DNA of 64,000 bases from Buttiauxella agrestis (GTDB lineage: Bacteria > Pseudomonadota > Gammaproteobacteria > Enterobacterales > Enterobacteriaceae). Where the stretch lies: assembly GCF_900446255.1 (NCBI RefSeq), contig NZ_UIGI01000001.1, positions 4,242,763 to 4,306,762 of the forward strand, written 5' to 3'. Position numbers and translations under genes: made by a program. Position 1 is the first letter of the stretch. The number at the start of each line of letters is the position of its first letter. This document shows positions 57,489 to 64,000 of this stretch, one piece after another. The notes below the pieces were generated by a model, which searched no databases, was not told the origin of the DNA, and was given only the letters and a program-made list of their open reading frames with translations.

Positions 57489-58784
57489 ATGGGAAAGATT
57501 AAAGGCTTGCGTTGGTACATGATAGCTCTGGTAACCATGGGTACCATACTGGGTTATCTGACTCGTAACACAATTGCAGCGGCAGCACCTACGCTGATGC
57601 AAGAGTTGCATATTTCCACACAGCAATATTCCTACATTATCGCCGCCTATTCAGCTTGCTACACCATCATGCAGCCTGTTGCGGGTTATGCGCTTGATGT
57701 GTTGGGTACAAAAGTCGGTTACGCCTTCTTCGCTGTCGCCTGGGCAATCTTCTGCGGTGCAACTGCACTGGCAGGGAGCTGGGGCGGCCTGGCTATCGCT
57801 CGTGGTGCGGTCGGTGCTGCTGAAGCAGCGATGATTCCTGCGGGCCTGAAAGCCAGTAGCGAATGGTTCCCGGCTAAAGAGCGTTCAATCGCCGTAGGTT
57901 ACTTCAACGTCGGCTCTTCCATTGGCGGCATGATTGCTCCTCCATTAGTGGTCTGGGCGATTGTGATGCACAGCTGGCAGATGGCATTCATCATCTCTGG
58001 TGTCCTGAGCTTTGCATGGGCAATGTGCTGGTTGATTTTCTATAAACACCCACGTGACCAGAAACGTCTTTCCGAAGAAGAACGTGAATACATCATTGGC
58101 GGTCAGGAAGCTCATCACCAGACCAACAACAGCAAAAAAATGAGCGCATGGAAAATCCTGCAGAACCGTCAGTTCTGGGGTATCGCCCTGCCACGTTTCC
58201 TGGCAGAACCAGCGTGGGGGACTTTCAACGCCTGGATCCCATTGTTCATGTTTAAAGCTTACGGCTTCGACCTGAAGCACATTGCGATGTTTGCCTGGAT
58301 GCCAATGCTGTTTGCTGACCTGGGTTGTATCGTTGGCGGCTACCTGCCACCGCTGTTCCAGCGTGTGTTCGGCGTAAACCTGATTGTGTCTCGTAAACTG
58401 GTTGTGACCATGGGTGCGATTCTGATGATTGCCCCAGGGACTATCGGCCTGTTCACCAGCCCGTACGTTGCAATCGCCCTGCTGTGTGTGGGTGGCTTTG
58501 CTCACCAGTCACTGTCTGGCGCACTGATCACACTGTCTTCTGACGTATTTGGTCGTAACGAAGTGGCAACCGCAAACGGCCTGACCGGCATGGCGGCCTG
58601 GACTGCAAGCACCCTGTTTGCACTGGTTGTTGGCGCACTGGCTGATACCCTTGGCTTCAGCCCACTGTTTGCCGCGCTGGCCGTGTTCGATATCCTCGGT
58701 GCTATCGTTATCTGGACCGTGCTGCAAAACAAACCTATCAGCGAGTTGAATGACACGCAGAAGCCGAAACAAGCCTTAGCGTAA
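57489..58784 (+). CDS. exuT: Hexuronate transporter ExuT
   Basis: 431 residues, MFS anion:cation symporter with twelve spans, imports galacturonate and glucuronate. Starts MGKIKGLRWYMIALVTMGT, with YLTRNTIAAAAPTLMQEL and ARGAVGAAEAAMIPAGLKA as in E. coli. ATG 57456 is in frame, but 57489 gives the family start. Terminator follows. Confidence 0.96.
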   Translation: MGKIKGLRWYMIALVTMGTILGYLTRNTIAAAAPTLMQELHISTQQYSYIIAAYSACYTIMQPVAGYALDVLGTKVGYAFFAVAWAIFCGATALAGSWGGLAIARGAVGAAEAAMIPAGLKASSEWFPAKERSIAVGYFNVGSSIGGMIAPPLVVWAIVMHSWQMAFIISGVLSFAWAMCWLIFYKHPRDQKRLSEEEREYIIGGQEAHHQTNNSKKMSAWKILQNRQFWGIALPRFLAEPAWGTFNAWIPLFMFKAYGFDLKHIAMFAWMPMLFADLGCIVGGYLPPLFQRVFGVNLIVSRKLVVTMGAILMIAPGTIGLFTSPYVAIALLCVGGFAHQSLSGALITLSSDVFGRNEVATANGLTGMAAWTASTLFALVVGALADTLGFSPLFAALAVFDILGAIVIWTVLQNKPISELNDTQKPKQALA

Positions 58785-58806
58785 TCGGCATCAAAAAATG
58801 CATATC

Positions 58807-58830
58807 AAGCCGCCCCATGGGCGGCTTTTG
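58807..58830 (+). terminator. exuT terminator
   Basis: AAGCCGCCC / GGGCGGCTT with a short CATG-centred loop, followed by TTTTG. Confidence 0.88.
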
Positions 58831-58910
58831 TGTATCTGGAATGTGGAGCCCACGTTTGAAAAGTGGTATAACAAATAGGGTTACCCGCAGGACTTTTCCC
58901 GGAGCTACAG

Positions 58911-59687
58911 ATGGAAGTTATGGAACCACGTCGTCTTTATCAGCAATTGGCCGCTGAACTTAAACAACGCATCGAAAACGGTGTTTATCTCGTTGGGGAA
59001 AAACTCCCGGCAGAGCGTTTTATTGCTGAAGAGAAGAACGTGAGCCGCACTGTGGTTCGTGAAGCGATTATCATGCTGGAAGTAGAAGGTTACGTCGAAG
59101 TCCGCAAAGGCTCTGGCATTCACGTGATGTCAAACCAGGCTAAATACACCAACCTTCCTGATGAACAGTTTGAATTCGCAAGCTTTGGGCCTTTTGAGTT
59201 GCTGCAAGCGCGCCAGTTAATCGAAAGCAATATTGCAGAATTTGCCGCCACCCAGGTCACGAAACAAGATATCGTGAAGCTCATGGAAATTCAGGAAATG
59301 GCGCGTAATGAGCACAATTTCCAGGATTCAGAGTGGGACCTTCATTTCCACACACAAGTGGCTCTGGCGTCGCAAAATAGCGCTTTGGCCGCCATCGTTG
59401 AGAAAATGTGGAGCCAGCGAATTCATAACCCGTACTGGAAAAAGCTTCACGAGCACATCGATAAACGCACCGCTGATAATTGGTGTGACGATCATGATCA
59501 AATTCTTAAAGCACTGATTCGTAAAGACCCGCATGCCGCTAAACTGGCGATGTGGCAGCACCTGGAAAACACCAAGCAGATGCTGTTTGACGCAACCAGC
59601 GATGATTTCGAATTCAATGCTGACCGCTATTTATTTGCTGATAATCCTGTCATTCATCTCGAAACGGCAGCAAACGGTCAAAAATAG
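58911..59687 (+). CDS. exuR: Hexuronate regulon repressor ExuR
   Basis: 258 residues, GntR family, FadR subgroup. Winged helix at 1-75 ([35 protein letters not shown]) and helical C-terminal effector domain with metal-binding histidines ([16 protein letters not shown]). Represses exuT, uxaCA and related genes until hexuronates are present. ATG 58911 after GGAGC. Confidence 0.95.
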   Translation: MEVMEPRRLYQQLAAELKQRIENGVYLVGEKLPAERFIAEEKNVSRTVVREAIIMLEVEGYVEVRKGSGIHVMSNQAKYTNLPDEQFEFASFGPFELLQARQLIESNIAEFAATQVTKQDIVKLMEIQEMARNEHNFQDSEWDLHFHTQVALASQNSALAAIVEKMWSQRIHNPYWKKLHEHIDKRTADNWCDDHDQILKALIRKDPHAAKLAMWQHLENTKQMLFDATSDDFEFNADRYLFADNPVIHLETAANGQK

Positions 59688-60022
59688 TCATTTTCCCGCG
59701 CGAGGGTAAGCAAACCAACCAATAGTGTCAGCGTTTGTAAATACCCTCGCCAGCCCCTCCGCGAGTCATCAAAATCAATCCTCAACAAAGCACAAATACT
59801 GTGACGCATGAGCCAGAGCTTTGTTACAATTAGATGCAATTTCATTGTCGGTGTAAGCTTTGCCTTTCACCAGCCTGGTCGTATTCACACGGAGTGGTGC
59901 CACGAGCAGGCGATTAATAATGGAATGCATATCGGCAACTACACAAGAAACACAACAAAAAAGCCGAGTTCAGCCAGGCTGACTTTGATCAGCGGTCTTA
60001 ACCGATGTGCCAGGAACACTGA
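59688..60022. other. 335-base gap upstream of yqjA
   Basis: No convincing gene. It should hold the yqjA-mzrA promoter; in E. coli that operon is CpxR-controlled, but I cannot identify a clear CpxR box. Confidence 0.4.
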
Positions 60023-60685
60023 ATGGAACTTTTGACGCAACTACTGAACGCTCTGTGGAGCCAGGATTTTGAAACGCTCGCCAATCCAGGAATGATTGGC
60101 ATGCTTTACTTCGTTTTATTCATGATTTTATTCCTTGAAAATGGCCTGTTACCGGCAGCTTTCCTGCCTGGTGATAGCTTACTGGTCCTGGTTGGCGTGC
60201 TGATTGCCAAAGGAGCAATGGGTTTTCCGGAAACCGTTTTACTGTTAACCACCGCAGCGAGTCTCGGTTGCTGGCTCAGTTATATTCAAGGGCGCTGGCT
60301 TGGGAATACGCGAATCGTGCAAAACTGGCTTTCGCACCTCCCCGCTCACTATCACCAGCGTGCGCATAACCTGTTCCATAAACATGGCCTGTCCGCATTA
60401 CTGATTGGTCGTTTTATCGCTTTTGTTCGCACCCTGCTACCCACTATCGCGGGTTTATCGGGTCTGAATAATGCGCGCTTCCAGTTCTTTAACTGGATGA
60501 GCGGCCTGTTATGGGTGCTGATCCTCACCACGCTGGGATATCTGCTCGGAAAGACGCCGGTATTCCTGAAATATGAAGATGCGTTGATGTCCTGCCTGAT
60601 GCTGTTGCCAGTGGTGTTACTGGTCATTGGCCTGTTCGGTTCGTTGATTGTGCTCTGGCGTAAAAAATACGGTAACCGCAGTTAG
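60023..60685 (+). CDS. yqjA: DedA family membrane protein YqjA
   Basis: 220 residues. DedA-family hallmarks [20 protein letters not shown] and [19 protein letters not shown]. coli YqjA, with YghB, is needed for cell division and envelope homeostasis and acts as a proton-dependent transporter at alkaline pH. Six bases before mzrA. Confidence 0.95.
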   Translation: MELLTQLLNALWSQDFETLANPGMIGMLYFVLFMILFLENGLLPAAFLPGDSLLVLVGVLIAKGAMGFPETVLLLTTAASLGCWLSYIQGRWLGNTRIVQNWLSHLPAHYHQRAHNLFHKHGLSALLIGRFIAFVRTLLPTIAGLSGLNNARFQFFNWMSGLLWVLILTTLGYLLGKTPVFLKYEDALMSCLMLLPVVLLVIGLFGSLIVLWRKKYGNRS

Positions 60686-60691
60686 AGAGGG

Positions 60692-61075
60692 ATGACGATG
60701 AACATACGCTTTTTTCGTGGCTTTCGGGCCACGATGCTCGTCAGTGCGATTGTGCTGGGTGCTGTACTTATCTGGTCCGGCATGCAACGCACTGAATCCA
60801 CACTTGAAATACGCTCAAGCCAGCAGGGTATCAGCATGCCTGATGGCTTTTTTGTCTGGCATCACCTTGATGCCAACGGTATTCGCTTTAAAAGTATTAC
60901 CCCTGAAAATAATTCTTTATTGATTAAATTTGATTCAAGCGCGCAAAGTGAAGCCGCCAAAGCCGTGTTGTACAAGACACTGCCGCATGGCTATGTCATC
61001 GCTCAACAAGAAGAAGATGTCAGTGCCAGCGCCTGGCTTACACGCGTACTTAATGAAAATATCCGCATTGGTTAG
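60692..61075 (+). CDS. mzrA: EnvZ modulator MzrA
   Basis: 127 residues, one N-terminal membrane span (FRATMLVSAIVLGAVLIWSG) and a periplasmic domain. MzrA links the Cpx and EnvZ/OmpR systems by binding EnvZ. Same length and operon place as in E. coli (yqjB). GAGAGGG upstream; ATG 60698 is an alternative start. Confidence 0.93.
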   Translation: MTMNIRFFRGFRATMLVSAIVLGAVLIWSGMQRTESTLEIRSSQQGISMPDGFFVWHHLDANGIRFKSITPENNSLLIKFDSSAQSEAAKAVLYKTLPHGYVIAQQEEDVSASAWLTRVLNENIRIG

Positions 61076-61244
61076 CCCTTTCCTGAAATCCTAATTTGTT
61101 AACAGGGATTGGGTTTTTACTCAGTTTCTGACTATGCTTGTTTTGACTTAAATCGCTACAAATCATCATTTTCGTCTGATTTCTGGATCTTTGTGTGTTT
61201 TACCTTGCGGCTAAACGTACATTCACAATGGAAGGTTTTTTATC

Positions 61245-61613
61245 ATGAACACTCGTACCGTATTGGCTATCGCCTTGTTATCTCTGACATCTGCCGCACA
61301 TGCTAGCTCGCTGTGCAGTGAAAAAGAACAAGATATCCAGCGAGAAATTGGCTATGCGGAGAAACACCAGAACCAGAGTCGTGTTGATGGGCTTAATAAG
61401 GCGTTGAAAGAAGTCCGCGCCAATTGCACAGACAGCAGTTTACGCGCAGCGCATCAGAAAAAAATCACCGAACAAAAAGCCGAAATCACCGAGCGTAAAG
61501 CTGACCTGAACGAAGCGCGCGCGAAAGGCGACGCGGATAAAATTTCAAAGCGGGAGCAAAAACTGGCCGAAGCTGAACATGAGCTGAAGACCTTGCAGGC
61601 CCGTGATTACTAA
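61245..61613 (+). CDS. yqjC: DUF1090 periplasmic protein YqjC
   Basis: 122 residues. Signal peptide (LAIALLSLTSAAHA) then a long charged helix with two Cys (SSLCSEKEQD, RANCTDSS) and repeated Lys/Glu. DUF1090 family, function unknown. Starts the yqjC-D-E-K set. Confidence 0.93.
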   Translation: MNTRTVLAIALLSLTSAAHASSLCSEKEQDIQREIGYAEKHQNQSRVDGLNKALKEVRANCTDSSLRAAHQKKITEQKAEITERKADLNEARAKGDADKISKREQKLAEAEHELKTLQARDY

Positions 61614-61656
61614 GCATTCCAACTGAGAAGACTTAATAAAAAACCAGGAGAGAACT

Positions 61657-61962
61657 ATGTCTAAAGATACTACTTCAGAACATTTGCGCGCTGAGTTGAA
61701 ATCCCTGGCAGATACCCTTGAAGAGGTGCTAAGTGCCTCAACGGATAAGTCGAAGTCCGAACTCGAAAAATTGCGTGGCAAAGCTGAAAAAGCCCTGAAG
61801 GAAAGCCGTGTGCGCCTCGGTGATACTGGTGATGTACTTGCCAAACAAACCCGAGAAGCGGCGGCAAAAGCTGACGATTACGTTCGTGAAAATCCATGGA
61901 CTGGCGTTGGTATTGGGGCGGCGATTGGCGTCGTGCTCGGTGTCCTACTGACTCGCCGTTAA
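61657..61962 (+). CDS. yqjD: ElaB/YqjD-type ribosome-associated membrane protein
   Basis: 101 residues. N-terminal amphipathic helices and one C-terminal span ending GVGIGAAIGVVLGVLLTRR (DUF883). E. coli YqjD anchors ribosomes to the inner membrane in stationary phase. AGGAG precedes the ATG. Three bases before yqjE. Confidence 0.93.
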   Translation: MSKDTTSEHLRAELKSLADTLEEVLSASTDKSKSELEKLRGKAEKALKESRVRLGDTGDVLAKQTREAAAKADDYVRENPWTGVGIGAAIGVVLGVLLTRR

Positions 61963-61964
61963 TT

Positions 61965-62363
61965 ATGCCTGAATCCCATCAACCTCAAGGGCCGGGAAAA
62001 GGCGTCCTCGGAATCGGTCAGCGCCTCGTCACCATCATCGTTGGGATGGTGGAGACACGCGTGCGACTTGCCGTTGTCGAACTGGAAGAGGAGAAAGCGC
62101 ATCTCGTCCAGTTGCTGCTAATGCTTGGGTTAACCATGCTATTTGCCGCATTTGGCTTAATGAGTCTGGTGGTGTTGGTTTTCTGGGCGGTCGAACCGCA
62201 ATATCGTCTGAATGCCATGATTGCGACAACCGTCGTATTGCTGGCATTAGCCTTTATTGGCGGGATCTGGACGCTCCATAAATCGCGCCAGTCCACGCTC
62301 CTACGCCATACCCGACGCGAGCTGGAAAACGACCGTGCGCTACTGGAAGATGACAAGCCATGA
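61965..62363 (+). CDS. yqjE: Membrane protein YqjE
   Basis: 132 residues, Phage_holin_3_6 superfamily (name only). Two spans (LLLMLGLTMLFAAFGLMSLVVL, MIATTVVLLALAFIGGIW). ATG 61965 gives the family start MPESHQPQGPGKGVLGIGQR; the frame open to 61896 overlaps yqjD. Overlaps yqjK by four bases. Confidence 0.92.
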   Translation: MPESHQPQGPGKGVLGIGQRLVTIIVGMVETRVRLAVVELEEEKAHLVQLLLMLGLTMLFAAFGLMSLVVLVFWAVEPQYRLNAMIATTVVLLALAFIGGIWTLHKSRQSTLLRHTRRELENDRALLEDDKP

Positions 62364-62650
62364 GTGACCGCAAGCTGAATAGACGCAAAGCATTTTTACT
62401 CAGCCAAATTCAACAACAGCGGCTGGATTTAAGTGCGGGTAAACGCGACTGGCTTGAAGCGACAGGCTCGTATGACCGGGGCTGGCTCACATTTATGAGC
62501 CTGCGCAGTTATGCGTTGATTGCCAGCAGCGTGATGGCTATCTGGACAGTGAAGCATCCCAGCTTCTTTATGCGCTGGGCCAGACGCGGATTTGGTGCCT
62601 GGAGCGCATGGCGCCTGGTTCGCAACACTATCCAGCAGCAAACGCATTAA
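62360..62650 (+). CDS. yqjK: YqjK-like protein
   Basis: 96 residues, basic N-terminus (SDRKLNRRKAFLLSQIQQQR) and one hydrophobic patch. YqjK family, function unknown. Four-base overlap with yqjE shows coupling. Confidence 0.9.
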   Translation: MSDRKLNRRKAFLLSQIQQQRLDLSAGKRDWLEATGSYDRGWLTFMSLRSYALIASSVMAIWTVKHPSFFMRWARRGFGAWSAWRLVRNTIQQQTH

Positions 62651-62658
62651 TCTAAAAC

Positions 62659-62685
62659 GCCGCCTTCTCAGGCGGCCTTTTTATT
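62659..62685 (+). terminator. yqjCDEK terminator
   Basis: GCCGCCT / AGGCGGC stem with loop TCTC, followed by CTTTTTAT. Confidence 0.92.
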
Positions 62686-62848
62686 TGTCAGTAATATTGA
62701 AGAACATCGACAGAATTCCTTGCTAACAATCCCTTAACGCCCCGCTTATTATTCCCCATATCAACCGCAGTGACCGCTAACTACCGGAAATTGCAAAAAC
62801 AAACATCCCTGGGCTGATAGCACCCAAAGAGATTCGCTGGAGAGTAAA

Positions 62849-63241
62849 ATGAAAAAATTAGATGATGCAGGTGTACTGTTAGCTCGTGTCCTGATGCCGA
62901 TTCTGTTCATCGTCGCAGGCTGGGGCAAAATTAATGGTTATGCCGGTACTCAACAATATATGGAAGCGATGGGCGTTCCAGGGTTCTTACTGCCACTGAC
63001 CATTCTGCTTGAGTTTGGCGGCGGCCTGGCGATTCTGTTCGGTTTCTTTACTCGTACTACAGCGATTATTACCGCGGTGTTCACGATTCTGACAGCATTC
63101 TTGTTCCATGGTGATTTCAGCCAGGGCATGAACTCAACCATGTTTATGAAGAACTTCACCATCGCCGGTGGTTATCTGTTGCTGGCAATCTTCGGACCGG
63201 GTGCATACAGCATCGACCGCCTGCTGAAGAAAAACTGGTAA
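62849..63241 (+). CDS. yqjF: DoxX family membrane protein YqjF
   Basis: 130 residues, four spans. VLLARVLMPILFIVAGWGKI at the start and GGGLAILFGFFTRTTAIITAV fit DoxX. E. coli YqjF is a membrane protein reported to respond to aromatic compounds. GGAGAG upstream of the ATG. Confidence 0.92.
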   Translation: MKKLDDAGVLLARVLMPILFIVAGWGKINGYAGTQQYMEAMGVPGFLLPLTILLEFGGGLAILFGFFTRTTAIITAVFTILTAFLFHGDFSQGMNSTMFMKNFTIAGGYLLLAIFGPGAYSIDRLLKKNW

Positions 63242-63262
63242 GGCTCTATACTTAGTTTCACT

Positions 63263-63293
63263 AAAAGCGAAGGTTAATCCCTTCGCTTTTTTG
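63263..63293 (+). terminator. yqjF terminator
   Basis: AAAAGCGAAGG / CCTTCGCTTTT stem followed by TTTTTT. Confidence 0.92.
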
Positions 63294-63323
63294 TTTTTAA
63301 CGTCTACGAAGAGGAATGAAAAC

Positions 63324-64000
63324 ATGGGACAGCTCATTGATGGCGTCTGGCACGATGTCTGGTATGACACCAAATCGACCGGTGGCAGCTTCAAACGTTC
63401 AGAGTCTGCATTTCGTCACTGGCTGACCGCAGATGGCGAGCCGGGTCCGAGCGGTAAAGGTGGTTTTGCCGCGGAGAAAGACCGCTACCATCTGTATGTT
63501 TCCCTCGCCTGCCCCTGGGCGCACCGCACGTTAATCATGCGCGCTTTGAAAGGCCTCGAGTCTTTCATTTCTGTATCCGTGGTTAACCCGCTGATGCTGC
63601 AAGATGGCTGGACGTTCGACGACAATTTCCCGAATGCCACCGGCGATGGCTTATATCAGCACGAATATCTTTATCAGCTTTATCTGCAAGCTGACCCCGA
63701 TTACACCGGGCGCGTCACCGTTCCCGTTTTATGGGATAAGAAAACGCAGACGATTGTCAGCAACGAATCCGCTGAAATCATTCGTATGTTGAATACTGCA
63801 TTTGATGCCAAAGGCGCTCGCGCCGGGGATTACTACCCAACGGCATTACGCGGCAAGATTGACGAGCTGAATGGCTGGATTTACGACGCCATCAATAACG
63901 GCGTGTATAAAGCAGGTTTTGCCACCTCACAAGAAGCCTACGATGAAGCCGTGACCAAAGTGTTTGAATCCCTGGCACGCGTCGAGCAAATCCTCGGTCA
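63324..64000 (+). CDS. yqjG: Glutathionyl-hydroquinone reductase YqjG, N-terminal part
   Basis: Open from ATG 63324 to the window end, 225 codons of about 328. Xi-class glutathione transferase reducing GS-hydroquinones; catalytic Cys 63 in SLACPWAHRTLI is present, followed by the SNESAEI glutathione-binding motif. GAGGAATG lies upstream. The rest lies outside the window. Confidence 0.95.
   Translation, partial: MGQLIDGVWHDVWYDTKSTGGSFKRSESAFRHWLTADGEPGPSGKGGFAAEKDRYHLYVSLACPWAHRTLIMRALKGLESFISVSVVNPLMLQDGWTFDDNFPNATGDGLYQHEYLYQLYLQADPDYTGRVTVPVLWDKKTQTIVSNESAEIIRMLNTAFDAKGARAGDYYPTALRGKIDELNGWIYDAINNGVYKAGFATSQEAYDEAVTKVFESLARVEQILG

Overview
The window is a chromosomal segment of an Enterobacteriaceae bacterium. 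The core genes on the right (ygjR, alx, sstT, ygjV, uxaA, uxaC, exuT, exuR, yqjA, mzrA, yqjC, yqjD, yqjE, yqjK, yqjF, yqjG) keep the Escherichia coli order and match remembered E. coli proteins over their whole length. On the left are nepI and tauABCD, also close to E. coli, and a complete rRNA operon (16S, tRNA-Glu, 23S, 5S). The 16S variable-region sequence is not E. coli-like; Buttiauxella or Kluyvera are possible, but I cannot fix the genus by eye.

Layout. 1-5.7 kb: end of a DUF2461 gene, nepI, the tauABCD taurine operon and a VOC-fold gene. 5.86-11.4 kb: rRNA operon on the minus strand with terminator, leaders and P1/P2 promoters. 11.4-12.85 kb: relics, namely a frameshifted Ner/Nlp regulator and the broken 5' end of a P4-type integrase. 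12.84-38.9 kb: integrative element A. 38.9-49.3 kb: integrative element B. 49.32 kb: an intact tRNA-Leu(CAA) (leuX) that is the insertion target. 49.6-64 kb: conserved core.

Two, originally probably three, islands sit head to tail in leuX. Each has its tyrosine integrase at its right end, facing an 18-19 bp fragment of the tRNA 3' end. Different arm-type repeats flank the two live elements: TATACTCA at both ends of A and GCCCCC-type at both ends of B. This supports the boundaries independently of the core repeat.

Element A is a CP4-57-like island that became a defence island. It carries the yeeP/yafZ/radC/cbtA/DUF4942 module (with no CbeA antitoxin), inovirus-Gp2 and AlpA genes, two zinc-ribbon paralogues and scars of IS110, IS3 and IS5 elements. 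Next comes a run of nuclease-like genes: a DUF1173-like protein, a PD-(D/E)XK protein, an unrecognised partner and a NucS-like/DUF5655 protein. A second, AT-rich cassette follows (membrane coiled-coil protein, ImmA/IrrE peptidase, Beta/sce7725-like protein, convergent sce7726-like nuclease). The island ends with a type IC hsdMSR restriction system and the integrase.

Element B is a nearly complete P4-like phage satellite. It has the alpha primase-helicase, kil, epsilon and vis operon, sid-delta-psu late operon, integrase, both halves of the P4 replication origin (crr and ori1 iterons), two TGT-N12-ACA Delta/Ogr activator sites in front of the two late operons, and a recognisable P2/P4-type cos site. 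Between cos and int, the place where P4 relatives carry anti-phage cargo, lies one AT-rich gene for a long coiled-coil protein with two membrane spans. This gene and the two unnamed operons of element A are the best candidates for undescribed biology here.
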